NCBI RefSeq assembly: GCF_020544405.1
Contig: NZ_CP065410.1
Coordinates: forward strand, 3,348,001 to 3,412,000
DNA: 64,000 nucleotides
DNA from: Pseudomonas sp. IAC-BECa141
Lineage (GTDB): Bacteria > Pseudomonadota > Gammaproteobacteria > Pseudomonadales > Pseudomonadaceae
Reading direction: 5' to 3'
Both the position numbers and the translations under genes were made by a program. Position 1 is the stretch's first letter. Every line of letters begins with the position of its first letter. Below the pieces are notes generated by a model. The model saw nothing but the letters and a program-made list of their open reading frames with translations, was not told the DNA's origin and did no database searches. Of the stretch, positions 38,232-48,058 are shown piece by piece.

Positions 38232-39890
38232 ATGTACGTATACGACGAGTACGATCAGCGGATCATCGAGGACCGCGTCAAGCAGTTCCGTGATCAGACC
38301 CGACGCTATCTGGCAGGTGAGCTGAGCGAAGAAGAATTCCGCCCCCTGCGCCTGCAAAATGGCCTGTATATCCAGCGTTTCGCGCCGATGTTGCGCGTGG
38401 CGGTGCCTTACGGCCAGCTGACTTCGCGTCAGATGCGCATGATGGCCAAAATCGCCCGCGACTATGACAAGGGCTACGCCCACATCAGTACGCGCCAGAA
38501 CGTGCAGTTCAACTGGCCGGCGGTCGAAGACATCCCGGACATCCTCGCCGAGCTGGCCACCGTGCAGATGCACGCGATCCAGACCAGCGGCAACTGCCTG
38601 CGCAACGTCACCACCGACCAGTTCGCCGGTGTTGCGGCCGACGAATTGATCGACCCGCGTCCGTGGTGCGAAATCGTTCGTCAATGGACGACCTTCCATC
38701 CGGAATTCGCCTACCTGCCGCGCAAATTCAAGATCGCCGTCAACGGTTCGACCTCCGACCGTGCGGCCATCGAAGTCCACGACATCGGCCTTGAGCCAGT
38801 GCACAACGCGGCTGGCGAACTCGGTTTCCGCGTGCTGGTGGGCGGCGGTCTGGGTCGTACTCCGGTCGTAGGCGCGTTCATCAACGAGTTCCTGCCATGG
38901 CAGGACCTGTTGAGCTATCTCGACGCGATCCTGCGGGTCTACAACCGCTACGGCCGTCGTGACAACAAATACAAGGCGCGGATCAAGATCCTCGTCAAGG
39001 CGCTGACTCCGGAAGTCTTCGCCCAGAAAGTCGATGCCGAAATGGAACACCTGCGCGGCGGCCAGACCACTCTGACCGAAGCCGAAGTTCATCGCGTCGC
39101 CAAACACTTCGTCGACCCGGACTACAAGGCGCTGAGCAATCAGGACGCCGAACTGGCCGCTCTCGACAAAGAGCATCCGGGCTTCGCCCGCTGGCGCGCC
39201 CGCAACACCCTGGCGCACAAGAAGCCGGGCTACGTGGCCGTGACCCTGTCCCTGAAGCCGACCGGCGTTGCACCGGGCGACATCACCGACAAACAGCTCG
39301 ACGCCGTCGCCGACCTGGCCGACCGCTACAGCTTTGGTCAATTGCGCACCTCCCACGAGCAGAACATCATTCTGGCCGACGTCGAGCAGAGCCAGCTGTT
39401 CACCCTGTGGGGCGAGCTGCGTGAAAGCGGCTTCGCCACGCCGAACATCGGCTTGCTGACCGACATCATCTGCTGCCCTGGCGGCGATTTCTGCTCTCTG
39501 GCCAACGCCAAGTCGATCCCGATTGCCGAATCGATCCAGCGCCGTTTCGACGACCTGGACTACCTGTTCGACATCGGTGAACTGGACCTGAACATCTCCG
39601 GTTGCATGAACGCCTGCGGTCACCACCATGTCGGCCACATCGGCATTCTGGGCGTGGACAAGAAAGGTGAAGAGTTCTACCAGGTCTCGCTCGGCGGCAG
39701 CGCCAGCCGTGACGCCAGCCTGGGCAAGATCCTCGGCCCGTCTTTCGCTCAGGAAGACATGCCGGACGTGATCTCCAAACTGATCGACGTGTACGTGGAA
39801 CAACGCACCGAAGACGAGCGTTTCATCGACACCTACCAGCGTATTGGCATCGACCTCTTCAAGGAACGCGTCTATGCAGCGAATCATTAA
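38232..39890 (+). CDS. cysI: Assimilatory sulfite reductase hemoprotein (CysI type)
   Basis: A 552-residue siroheme and [4Fe-4S] enzyme that reduces sulfite to sulfide for cysteine synthesis; Pseudomonas uses this single-polypeptide nitrite/sulfite reductase-like form. Two ferredoxin-like halves are seen (RFAPMLRVAVPYGQLTSRQ; ISTRQNVQFNWPAVEDIPDI; SGNCLRNVTTDQFAG). The cluster/siroheme cysteines lie in CCPGGDFCSLANAKS and SGCMNACGHHHVGHIG near residues 415 and 460. The ATG at 38232 begins MYVYDEYDQ, the usual start, although the frame is open 59 codons upstream. The 3' end overlaps the DUF934 gene by 17 bases, an arrangement conserved in pseudomonads. Confidence 0.95.
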   Translation: MYVYDEYDQRIIEDRVKQFRDQTRRYLAGELSEEEFRPLRLQNGLYIQRFAPMLRVAVPYGQLTSRQMRMMAKIARDYDKGYAHISTRQNVQFNWPAVEDIPDILAELATVQMHAIQTSGNCLRNVTTDQFAGVAADELIDPRPWCEIVRQWTTFHPEFAYLPRKFKIAVNGSTSDRAAIEVHDIGLEPVHNAAGELGFRVLVGGGLGRTPVVGAFINEFLPWQDLLSYLDAILRVYNRYGRRDNKYKARIKILVKALTPEVFAQKVDAEMEHLRGGQTTLTEAEVHRVAKHFVDPDYKALSNQDAELAALDKEHPGFARWRARNTLAHKKPGYVAVTLSLKPTGVAPGDITDKQLDAVADLADRYSFGQLRTSHEQNIILADVEQSQLFTLWGELRESGFATPNIGLLTDIICCPGGDFCSLANAKSIPIAESIQRRFDDLDYLFDIGELDLNISGCMNACGHHHVGHIGILGVDKKGEEFYQVSLGGSASRDASLGKILGPSFAQEDMPDVISKLIDVYVEQRTEDERFIDTYQRIGIDLFKERVYAANH

Positions 39891-40368
39891 GAACAACGAG
39901 GTCGTCGACGAGACCTGGCACCTGCTGCCCAAGGATTTCAACATCGACGAAATCAGCAACTGCGACGACCTGATCGTCCCGCTGCAGCTGTGGCGTGAGC
40001 ACGCCCGCATGCTCAAGGCCCGCGACGGCGGTCTGGGTGTGTGGCTGGATGCCGACGAAGAAGCCGAGGAAATCGGTGACGACGTGAACGAGTTCCAGGT
40101 GATTGCCCTGAACTTCCCGGCCTTCACCGACGGTCGCAACTACTCCAACGCCCGCCTGCTGCGTGACCGTTACGGTTTCAAAGGCGAGCTGCGGGCCATC
40201 GGCGACGTGCTGCGCGATCAGCTGTTCTATATGCGCCGTTGCGGTTTCGATGCCTTCGCCCTGCGTGCGGACAAAGACCCGTACGACGCCCTTGAAAGCC
40301 TCAAGGACTTCTCGGTGACCTATCAGGCCGCCACTGACGAACCGCTGCCGCTGTTCCGTCGCCGTTGA
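39874..40368 (+). CDS. DUF934 protein linked to sulfite reductase
   Basis: A 164-residue soluble protein of the DUF934 (CysH-associated, oxidoreductase-like) family, found almost always after the sulfite reductase gene in pseudomonads. Motifs visible are VPLQLWREHA near residue 40, FPAFTDGRNYSNARLLRDRYGFKGELRAIGDVLRDQ-type block at about 80-115, and RRCGFDAFALR near 125. It probably assists sulfite reduction, but no activity has been assigned. The ATG at 39874 lies inside the end of cysI. A GC-rich hairpin follows the stop. Confidence 0.9.
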   Translation: MQRIIKNNEVVDETWHLLPKDFNIDEISNCDDLIVPLQLWREHARMLKARDGGLGVWLDADEEAEEIGDDVNEFQVIALNFPAFTDGRNYSNARLLRDRYGFKGELRAIGDVLRDQLFYMRRCGFDAFALRADKDPYDALESLKDFSVTYQAATDEPLPLFRRR

Positions 40369-40374
40369 CCGTGT

Positions 40375-40402
40375 ACCCGAGCCTGCATTCGCGGGCTCGG
40401 GT
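40375..40402. terminator. GC-rich hairpin after the DUF934 gene
   Basis: A nine-base perfect stem, ACCCGAGCC (40375-40383) and GGCTCGGGT (40394-40402), around a ten-base loop. It lies between two converging genes. There is no clear T run, so it is a weak or Rho-assisted terminator. Confidence 0.5.
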
Positions 40403-40410
40403 ATTGCTGC

Positions 40411-43400
40411 TTATCCCTGCGTTTTTACCAATTCGTTCGATTCCGGCGTGACCGGCAAGCTCAGACCCGGATGCCTCGCCAGCGCCGCAATGGTCAACTG
40501 TTTACGCAGCTCCAGGCTGTCATTTCTGAAGTTGTCTAAAATCGTCGTCATTTGTTGACTGGCGGCTTCACGAGACAGTCCGGCTTGCGCTTCCAGTCGC
40601 GCAAACGCTTGAGCGCTGCGATCGAACACACTGGTAAATGCGTCCTGATGCGTCGTCAGCAAATACTCGGTCCAGAATTCCTGGCTGTTGACCCACTCAG
40701 AGAGTTGCGTCGTCTGCTCGGCCCTGACGACCTCCAGATACGCGTGATCGATCTGCGCATCGGTCACCTCGACATCCAGTGGCATATTCAGCTCCGTGGG
40801 TTGTGCAGGCAATGCCAGGCGCTGCGCCAGTCGTACCCGGTAAACAAGACTGATGTCCAGCGCCTGACGCTGGGTGAAGGTGCCTGCGCGGGAACGCCGC
40901 GCACTATCGATCAACGCCTGTTTTTCCACCTGCTGCAGACGAAACAGCCCGCGCAACAGGCGAACCAGATCGCCTTCCAGAGTCTGCGTGCCGGTGCGGG
41001 CCGCTGCCGCTGCCCGATAACACAGAACCCTGACTTCCAGATCGCTGAACAGTCCAGCAACGTTGGGCGCACTGAGCCAGCCTGCGCGGGCCATGCGAAA
41101 CAGCGCACGACGCAACGAGTCGTCCTCGCAGGCAGCCTCCAGCACATTCCACACACGCTGGCCCAGCTGTTCGCGGGTTCGGGCAAAATCGGAGGTTTCA
41201 CGCAGTTGCATGAGCACTTCAAAAAAATCCCGAGAGTCCGGATCAGCCGACAGTGACAACAGTACTTGCTTCGCCCGCTCAACCTCCACCGTCGGCAAGC
41301 CATTTACCCACGCGGTCCCTTCCCGACCTCCGGCCAACCGCGCGGCGCGGGCGTACTCGGTGGTGCTAACGCCCAGACTGATACCTTGTGACTGCTGGTA
41401 CGCCGCGATGGCTTGCAAACTCTCTGTCGACAGCGGATTGCCGTCGATGGCGGTACCCCGGTTCAGTACAGCGCGAGAGTTGAACACTGATGGCGGGATA
41501 TCGACGATCTGGTTATTGCGCAGATCGAGTGTTTCCAGATGCGCAAGCGCATCGGTTGCGGGCCATTCGCTAATGCCGGTGTTGCGCAGGTTCAGGTGAC
41601 GCAGATTGCGCAGCGCCCTGATATCCGGAGTGCGCCCCAGGAGCGGGTTGAAACCCATATCCAGCGTACGCAGGTGCTGCTTGCTGGCCAGCTCCACAAT
41701 CGTCTGCCCGGTAAGCCGGATGCGGTTGTTGCTCAAGTCCAGCCCCGTCAGCCCCGGCATGTCCCCGATCGCGAGAGGGATGCGTGTCAGTCCGTTCCCC
41801 GAAAGATTCAGCACCCGCAATCCGGGAAAGTTGTGCAGAAACCTGTTCAAACCTGCACTGGCGCCCACGCCGCTCATTTCCAGCGCGGTGATGTGGGCAA
41901 AGTCACCGACAAGGGTCGGCATCTCCCCTAACGGCGCCGGATCGAGGGTCAGACTGTAGGTCGGATGCCCCGGATGCGACGCGTCGCGGGTTTCCTTGCG
42001 CCACGCGCGCAAAATGGCTTGCATTGCCCGGGCTTTGCTGTGGACTGGCACCTTGAGCCTGGGCCCTTCTTCATCCTGATAGTACGTATTGCGATGAGTC
42101 CAGCGCTCCAGGGTTTCCACCATCGTTCGGTATTGCTCGTGCAACCGCTCAAGCGATCTGATGGCCAGTACTTCATCGGTGCCCAGTGAGGTCACGAAAC
42201 GTTTGATCTGTGCGGTTGATTGGCTCGGGTACAACTCCTGCGCCCGACGCACGAGCGCGGGCGCGGGGGAAATGCCAGGAGAAGAATGGCTTGAAGGTGC
42301 CGATTGCTCGACAGTGACCTGTTCGATCCGGGGATCTGCCAGCCCCATGGGTGAACGATAACTCGATCGCACCGGTGCAATTTCCAGCACCCTGGCGAAG
42401 GCTTCGCGCCGCTGCAGCGCCAATGCAGTGATTTTCTGTCGCAAGCCCGTGCCGTCAACTTGCGCGTCAACGCCGATGGCCTTGCGACTGTGGGTTGGAA
42501 GGCTTTCCCACAGCGCCTGGAAAAAATTCGCCCGGGTGCGTGCCGGATGACTGGACACGCTACTGTTACGCGGATCCTGGACCTGATAGCGCTCGGCATA
42601 GGCTTCGACAAGCACTTTGTGTGGGGCATCGCTCGGGCCAATGACGGCCCGCTGATCGGCGTACACTCCCCAATCCAGGATTTCGACAAATACATCATCA
42701 GGCCAGCCCGGCAAGTGGCTCAGGGTATCGAGTACCAGCATGTCTGCATCGCGCCCGCTGGCGGCGTCCAGGTATAACCCCTCGTACGCGCGGTTCAGTC
42801 GCTGTACCTGCTGATAGCGCCTGGCTTCCTCGGCCAGACGCAACGGTACGGTGTCGGATTCAAGCTGCGCCCACTCACGCGCATCGGCATGTTGCACCAG
42901 TTCGTCGGCAACACTGGCTGAAAGCCCTGGAAACGCCTTGATGATCGTCTCGCCTGCGGAAAGCTCACAGACATCGGTTCGCCGGAACAACCGCTCCAAC
43001 ATCGCCATGCGCATCCGCGGCGCCAGCCCGGCAATATGTTTACCCAATAACGCTATCTGGTTTTTCGACTCCACAGTGGCCGAACCCAGCAAGTGTGTGC
43101 GCTCACTGTCGTTGAGTGCCGCCAGAAGAGGCGTATAAAACTGACCGTTGCGCAGTGCATCCTCACTGATGCTCACCTGGCGTTCAGTCTTGTCTGCGCC
43201 ATAGCGGGCCACTTCGTTTCCAGTAATGTCCTTCACAAGGATGCCCATATCCCGTGGCCAGCGACCTGCCGCTGTCAGCGAATAAAGTTGCAGATCGGCA
43301 TCCGCCAATGAAGCAGACGCGGGCGTGTCAATTTGCGCCATGAACTCACTGACGTCGGAATCTGCACGAAACCGTCTGACCGAGTCTGTGAGCATCGCCA

Positions 43401-45297
43401 TTGGCTTGCTGCGTTGGACAAATAACTTGCGCATGGCCGCCTGGCTGACTCCGCTGGCCGCAATGACTTGCAGGGCACGGATGTCCGAAATCCTGTCCTC
43501 GCGAAAACCCAGACGACGGAACAGGGTCAACGAACTCCAATCATGGGGCAGCTCGGAGTCATGACGCCAGGCGCCAGCTCCATTGGTCTCAAGCAACGGT
43601 GAATAACGCCCGGGCAAGTGCGGGTCATGGACCTCCCACAAACCGGTGCCGGTCAACGGACGCACCGCATACGCGTCGGGACCCAGCGGCAAATAGCGGT
43701 TGTCTGCACGCCATACCAGCCCTTGCGCATCCGCAGCAAAACTGCGCGGCAATGACTCGCGCTGACGGTAAGCCTTCATGTCCGGATTCCACAGGCGATA
43801 AGACATTGGGCCAACCTGAACGCGCCGAAGTCCCTGGATGAAACTCGACGAACGCACGACTTTGTAGGCTTTGCCGACAGCAAGACCGCCTGCGGCAAAA
43901 CCCGCCATGAGGATCAGGTTTTCAAGCGTATCGAACAGACAATCGGTGGCATGTTCCTGGTCACCGTGGGCCCAACTGTCGATGCCTTCGTAGATCTGAC
44001 CGAGCAACTGGATCCCGGCGACGGCACAAATGACCTCACCGAGAACCGGCACGAAGGACGCAAAGAACAACAGCGTATTCAGCCCGATGGCTTTATAGGA
44101 GTCCTGCCTGGCAAGGCGGGTTTTCTCATCTTCATCATCCGTCGGCACTACCAGCAGGCGAGTATCGGCCCGAACCTGCTCCGCGCGGTGCTGGAACATC
44201 GCGAGAAACAGGTTATCTCTTGCGTCCCCCTGGAGATCGATCCCATTCAGCGGAAGAAAGGTCGTGGAAACGGGGAACTGGTTCGGTCGGGCTTTCAACA
44301 GACGTACGTCGAGTCCCGTGAGGAAAACCGAGCGATCCTTCATCGGGATGAAGCGCATGAAAAAACTGCGAAACTGCGAGTTGCGTAAACGCCCGCTCAA
44401 CTCGAGCTCGAACTTCTGGAAACTGGGGTACTCCTTGAGAGGACGATCGGGATCGCCAGGCATATAGATGACACAACGGTAATCGTCATCCGCATGTTCG
44501 CTGACCGGACCGATGAACATCGGGCCTTTGAGCTGTACTCCGAGAATTTCAAGGCTTTGATAACCCAGGGTGTTCTTGCCCAGCTTGATTGCAGGATTCG
44601 AGTTCCTCACCGATCCAAGCATCTGGTGAACATCGGAACTGATATGCCCGCGCATATAAGCGATGTGCCGTTCGACATCAAACTGATCCCTGGAATATGC
44701 AATAGCGGACTCCTGCAAACTTGCGATTTGACTGTCGCTGCCGAAGAACCCCTCAATATGTTTCTGGTATTGCTTGCCCAGATCCAGATACCGGCAAAGC
44801 CTGGCAAATTCGTGAGGCTGTATCGACAATACCTTATTGTTCCGTCCGGTTATCCGCTCCGGGATGTACAGCAAGGAACTCTCGTGATACGTGCTGGCCA
44901 GGGTTTCCGACAATTCGAAATTCTCGCAAGCCGCGGTCAACAAATCGCGATTGATGGGCAGCACCAGTTTTCTATGCAGCCCCAAGAGGCTCGACGCAGA
45001 GCGGACATGCTGAAATATCGCCCCTTCGACCTCAAAGGGTTCGCCCAGTTTCTCGGCCATGGCCTTGGCCAGCAGTGGCGTGCAAAAACTCTGAGGGGAT
45101 TTCAGTGCGCGCAATTTTTCCCGCGCGGCGTGACGGGATTTGAAACTTTTCTTGAAACTTTCATAGAGATCGTTTCGAGCAGTTTCCGAAGACTCAAGCA
45201 ACCAGTTCGGGATCTGCTTTTTATACAGGTCAAAAAAAACGCCCTGTTGAGCAGGCGTCATGACAGGCGTATTCGAATTACTTTTTTTAACATCCAT
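40411..45297 (-). CDS. DUF6543-LRR-NEL protein, predicted E3 ubiquitin ligase effector
   Basis: A 1,628-residue protein. Residues 1-700 match the DUF6543 dermonecrotic toxin-type region, including a hydrophobic hairpin (LLFFASFVPVLGEVICAVAG; LILMAGFAAGGLAVGKAY) near 420-490. Leucine-rich repeats lie at about 1,140-1,290 (LRVLNLSGNGLTRIP; LTGLDLSNNRI; LETLDLRNNQIVDIP). The C-terminal 330 residues form a NEL domain with the catalytic CxD motif in LEAACEDDSLRRAL (Cys1390, Asp1392), as in IpaH/SspH ligases. Such proteins ubiquitinate host proteins after delivery. No secretion genes, chaperone gene or hrp box were found nearby. The ATG at 45297 was chosen over a TTG at 45306. It is homologous to the gene at 31.5-36.2 kb. 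Confidence 0.88.
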   Translation of the reverse strand: MDVKKSNSNTPVMTPAQQGVFFDLYKKQIPNWLLESSETARNDLYESFKKSFKSRHAAREKLRALKSPQSFCTPLLAKAMAEKLGEPFEVEGAIFQHVRSASSLLGLHRKLVLPINRDLLTAACENFELSETLASTYHESSLLYIPERITGRNNKVLSIQPHEFARLCRYLDLGKQYQKHIEGFFGSDSQIASLQESAIAYSRDQFDVERHIAYMRGHISSDVHQMLGSVRNSNPAIKLGKNTLGYQSLEILGVQLKGPMFIGPVSEHADDDYRCVIYMPGDPDRPLKEYPSFQKFELELSGRLRNSQFRSFFMRFIPMKDRSVFLTGLDVRLLKARPNQFPVSTTFLPLNGIDLQGDARDNLFLAMFQHRAEQVRADTRLLVVPTDDEDEKTRLARQDSYKAIGLNTLLFFASFVPVLGEVICAVAGIQLLGQIYEGIDSWAHGDQEHATDCLFDTLENLILMAGFAAGGLAVGKAYKVVRSSSFIQGLRRVQVGPMSYRLWNPDMKAYRQRESLPRSFAADAQGLVWRADNRYLPLGPDAYAVRPLTGTGLWEVHDPHLPGRYSPLLETNGAGAWRHDSELPHDWSSLTLFRRLGFREDRISDIRALQVIAASGVSQAAMRKLFVQRSKPMAMLTDSVRRFRADSDVSEFMAQIDTPASASLADADLQLYSLTAAGRWPRDMGILVKDITGNEVARYGADKTERQVSISEDALRNGQFYTPLLAALNDSERTHLLGSATVESKNQIALLGKHIAGLAPRMRMAMLERLFRRTDVCELSAGETIIKAFPGLSASVADELVQHADAREWAQLESDTVPLRLAEEARRYQQVQRLNRAYEGLYLDAASGRDADMLVLDTLSHLPGWPDDVFVEILDWGVYADQRAVIGPSDAPHKVLVEAYAERYQVQDPRNSSVSSHPARTRANFFQALWESLPTHSRKAIGVDAQVDGTGLRQKITALALQRREAFARVLEIAPVRSSYRSPMGLADPRIEQVTVEQSAPSSHSSPGISPAPALVRRAQELYPSQSTAQIKRFVTSLGTDEVLAIRSLERLHEQYRTMVETLERWTHRNTYYQDEEGPRLKVPVHSKARAMQAILRAWRKETRDASHPGHPTYSLTLDPAPLGEMPTLVGDFAHITALEMSGVGASAGLNRFLHNFPGLRVLNLSGNGLTRIPLAIGDMPGLTGLDLSNNRIRLTGQTIVELASKQHLRTLDMGFNPLLGRTPDIRALRNLRHLNLRNTGISEWPATDALAHLETLDLRNNQIVDIPPSVFNSRAVLNRGTAIDGNPLSTESLQAIAAYQQSQGISLGVSTTEYARAARLAGGREGTAWVNGLPTVEVERAKQVLLSLSADPDSRDFFEVLMQLRETSDFARTREQLGQRVWNVLEAACEDDSLRRALFRMARAGWLSAPNVAGLFSDLEVRVLCYRAAAAARTGTQTLEGDLVRLLRGLFRLQQVEKQALIDSARRSRAGTFTQRQALDISLVYRVRLAQRLALPAQPTELNMPLDVEVTDAQIDHAYLEVVRAEQTTQLSEWVNSQEFWTEYLLTTHQDAFTSVFDRSAQAFARLEAQAGLSREAASQQMTTILDNFRNDSLELRKQLTIAALARHPGLSLPVTPESNELVKTQG

Positions 45298-45490
45298 GTT
45301 TAGCAACTTTATTTCTGAGAAGAGCGCTCAGAGTAAAGTTTCAGCTTCTTTCAATACAGCGCAATTAATTGATGAATCAACCGGCAAAACAACAACAATA
45401 GGCAACTATAAAATAACTATGTACCGCACTTTCTTCCGCTGAAAATGCAGCACGCCCGCGAGCCTGACAGCTCACGAGCGTGTGAAGTCT

Positions 45491-46513
45491 TTACCAGAAG
45501 CGTTGCTGAGTCAGACGGCTCCACCAGCTCAGCAACACGCGATCCACCGAACCGCTGGCCGCCATGCCGATACGTTCCTGCAGGCTTTTACGCTCGGCAT
45601 AGTGCAGGTGATAGACCTCGGACTGTTTGGCACGCTCGGCCAGGTATTCGTCGCTGGTCTTGAGTTCGTCCACCAGTTGCTTGTCCAGCGCCGCGATACC
45701 GAGCCAGACTTCACCGGTGGCGACCTCGTCAATGGCCAGTTGCGGGCGATAACGGGCGACGAAGTTCTTGAACAGCTGGTGGGTGATGTCCAGGTCTTCC
45801 TGGAATTTCTCCCGGCCCTTCTCGGTGTTTTCGCCGAACACGGTCAGGGTTCGCTTGTATTCCCCGGCGGTCAGCACTTCGAAATCGATGTCATGTTTTT
45901 TCAGCAGGCGATTGACGTTGGGCAACTGCGCCACCACACCGATGGAGCCGAGAATCGCGAACGGCGCGCTGATGATCTTCTCGCCGATGCAGGCCATCAT
46001 GTAACCACCGCTGGCCGCGACCTTGTCGATGCACACGGTCAACGGCACGCCGGCTTCACGGATGCGCGCCAGTTGCGACGACGCCAGACCGTAGCTGTGG
46101 ACCATGCCGCCGCCGCTTTCCAGACGCAGGACCACTTCGTCCTTCGGTGTAGCCAGCGTCAGCAGCGCGGTGATTTCGTGACGCAGACTTTCGGTGGCCG
46201 AGGCCTTGATGTCGCCGTCGAAATCCAGCACGAACACCCGAGGCTTGGCGTCGGGTTTCTTCTTCTGTTTCTTCTCGGTTTTGGCCTGGCCCTTGCGCAA
46301 GGCCTTGAGCTGATCCTTGTCGAGCAGGGTCTGCTCCAGCCGCTCACGAAGGCCTTTATAGAAATCGTTGAGCTTGCTGACCTGCAACTGGCCCGCGGAT
46401 TTACGCCGGCCCTTGCTGCGCAATGCAGCAAAACTCGCCAGCACCACCAGAATGGCGATGACCAGCGTCACGGTCTTGGCCAGGAAACTGGCGTATTCAG
46501 TCAAAAACTCCAC
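45491..46513 (-). CDS. sohB: Protease SohB (signal peptide peptidase S49 family)
   Basis: A 340-residue inner-membrane serine protease. One N-terminal transmembrane helix (residues about 12-32, AKTVTLVIAILVVLASFAAL) is followed by a lysine-rich linker and the S49 domain: RVFVLDFDGDIKAS, VVLRLESGGGMVHSYG, the nucleophile in CIDKVAASGGYMMAC (about Ser168), and the general base in TAGEYKRTLT (about Lys220). SohB was found as a suppressor of htrA mutants and is thought to degrade membrane-derived peptides. Length and motifs are complete. It stands alone, between the NEL toxin promoter and a divergent phosphatase gene. Confidence 0.93.
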   Translation of the reverse strand: MEFLTEYASFLAKTVTLVIAILVVLASFAALRSKGRRKSAGQLQVSKLNDFYKGLRERLEQTLLDKDQLKALRKGQAKTEKKQKKKPDAKPRVFVLDFDGDIKASATESLRHEITALLTLATPKDEVVLRLESGGGMVHSYGLASSQLARIREAGVPLTVCIDKVAASGGYMMACIGEKIISAPFAILGSIGVVAQLPNVNRLLKKHDIDFEVLTAGEYKRTLTVFGENTEKGREKFQEDLDITHQLFKNFVARYRPQLAIDEVATGEVWLGIAALDKQLVDELKTSDEYLAERAKQSEVYHLHYAERKSLQERIGMAASGSVDRVLLSWWSRLTQQRFW

Positions 46514-46720
46514 AGTGACTCCTTCAAACGATGCGCGGTCGTGAAACCTGCGCGGGAATGGGCTCCAGCATACCCATGCACCGGCCCGTCGGCCAGCCGT
46601 GAAACCTCCGGCAACAAGGCTGGAACGGGCATTTCAAACAAGCGTATGTTTTTTCATTGACAGCTCACCGCCATCCCCATAACCTCGCCACAACCTTCAA
46701 CGTACCGGGATGACGCGGAC

Positions 46721-47431
46721 GTGGGCAGCATCTACTTGATTCGACATGGCCAGGCCTCCTTCGGTGCAGACGACTATGACGTCCTGTCGCCGACCGGTGT
46801 ACGCCAGGCAGAAATCCTCGGCCGTCACCTCGCCGAACTCGGAATCAGCTTCGACCGCTGCCTGTCAGGCGATCTGCGCCGCCAGCAACACACGGCCAAC
46901 AGCGCGCTGGAACAGTTCGCCGCCGTCGGTTTGCCGGTTCCGGTTCTGGAAATCGATTCGGCTTTCAACGAATTCGACGCCGACGCCGTGATCCGCGCAC
47001 TGCTCCCGGCCATGCTGCCCGAAGAGCCTGAAGCCCTGGAGATCCTGCGCAACGCCGCGCAAAACCGTGGCGAGTTCCAGCGCATCTTCGCCCTGATCAT
47101 CGAACGCTGGCTCGCCGGCACCTACGACACACCGGGCCTGGAAAGCTGGCTGGCGTTCGTAGAGCGGGTACAGGCCGGGCTGCAGCGGATTCTCGAACAG
47201 GCCGACAACACCCAGAAAATTGCCGTGTTCACCTCCGGTGGCACGATCACCGCCCTGCTCCATCTCATCACTCAAATGCCTGCACGACAGGCCTTTGAAC
47301 TGAATTGGCAAATCGTCAACACCTCGCTCAACCAGCTGAAGTTCCGCGGTCGCGAGGTGGCTTTGGCTTCCTTCAACAGTCATGCACACCTGCAACTGCT
47401 GAAGGCACCGGAACTCATCACGTTTCGCTGA
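46721..47431 (+). CDS. Histidine phosphatase family protein
   Basis: A 236-residue protein of the phosphoglycerate mutase-like superfamily with the catalytic RHGQ motif at residues 8-11 (IYLIRHGQASF), the conserved GRHLAELGISFDRCLSGDLRR, and the second histidine region VFTSGGTITALLH near residue 170. It begins with GTG at 46721 (GTGGGCAGC). The physiological substrate is unknown. An SCP2 lipid-binding protein follows 48 bases downstream, so the pair may form an operon. Confidence 0.88.
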   Translation: MGSIYLIRHGQASFGADDYDVLSPTGVRQAEILGRHLAELGISFDRCLSGDLRRQQHTANSALEQFAAVGLPVPVLEIDSAFNEFDADAVIRALLPAMLPEEPEALEILRNAAQNRGEFQRIFALIIERWLAGTYDTPGLESWLAFVERVQAGLQRILEQADNTQKIAVFTSGGTITALLHLITQMPARQAFELNWQIVNTSLNQLKFRGREVALASFNSHAHLQLLKAPELITFR

Positions 47432-47479
47432 GTCCGGATTACTGTGACCCTGCTGCAATCAACCAAAAAGGATCGAACC

Positions 47480-47797
47480 ATGACCTCCGTAGCTGATGCC
47501 GTAAAAGCAATGCAAGCCAAGTTCAACCCAGCCGCCGCTGCCGGTCTGGATCTGGTCTTCGGTTTCAACATCACTGACGAAGACAAGCAATACGCCCTGA
47601 TCGTCAAAGATGGCACCTGCGACATCCAGGAAGGCGAAAACCCGAACGCCAACTGCACGCTGGTGCTGGACAGCGAAACCCTCAAAGGTATCGTCAGCGG
47701 CGAAACCGACGGCATGCAGGCTTTCATGGGCGGCAAGCTGCGCGTTGAAGGCGACATGATGCTGTCGATGAAACTGTCCGAGCTGTTCCCGGCTTAA
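47480..47797 (+). CDS. SCP2 sterol-binding domain protein
   Basis: A 104-residue stand-alone SCP2 domain: VADAVKAMQAKFNPAAAAGL, ADCTLVLD-like NANCTLVLDSETLKGIVSG near residue 65, and the C-terminal LRVEGDMMLSMKLSELF. These proteins bind fatty acyl or other lipid ligands. The ATG at 47480 follows AAAGGATCG. A strong terminator hairpin follows, so it ends the transcription unit with the phosphatase. Confidence 0.9.
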   Translation: MTSVADAVKAMQAKFNPAAAAGLDLVFGFNITDEDKQYALIVKDGTCDIQEGENPNANCTLVLDSETLKGIVSGETDGMQAFMGGKLRVEGDMMLSMKLSELFPA

Positions 47798-47816
47798 GAC
47801 CGCAGCCCGTCTGCAA

Positions 47817-47850
47817 ACAAATCCCGCCCCTGTGGCGGGATTTGTCGTTT
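47817..47850 (+). terminator. Rho-independent terminator after the SCP2 gene
   Basis: A 12-base perfect stem, ACAAATCCCGCC (47817-47828) and GGCGGGATTTGT (47834-47845), with a five-base loop and CGTTT after it. It lies 20 bases after the SCP2 stop codon. The rest of the gap up to 48058 shows no gene. Confidence 0.85.
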
Positions 47851-48058
47851 CAGGCGCTCAAACCGGCAAACGACGCCGCCAACTCAGTGCCCAAACCATT
47901 TAGGACAAGGCAGATCGTCGCCACTGCAACATTGGCTGACACAACGTTGATCTCGATCAGTGGCGCCCGCCACGCCAGTCTCTAACCTTGCGCCTCCATC
48001 GATAGCCACGGACGGCTCACCGGGAGCCTGCGGCTGACCTTTTCAAGGAAGAGCAATC

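Noticed and set aside
38073..40139. 688-codon minus-strand frame opposite cysI and the DUF934 gene
   Set aside because: Antisense shadow of two confident genes; no ribosome-binding site or domain.
45298..45490. Possible hrp box (HrpL promoter) upstream of the NEL toxin, also checked at 36250-36407
   Set aside because: No GGAAC(C)-N15/16-CCAC pair at correct spacing was found before either toxin gene.
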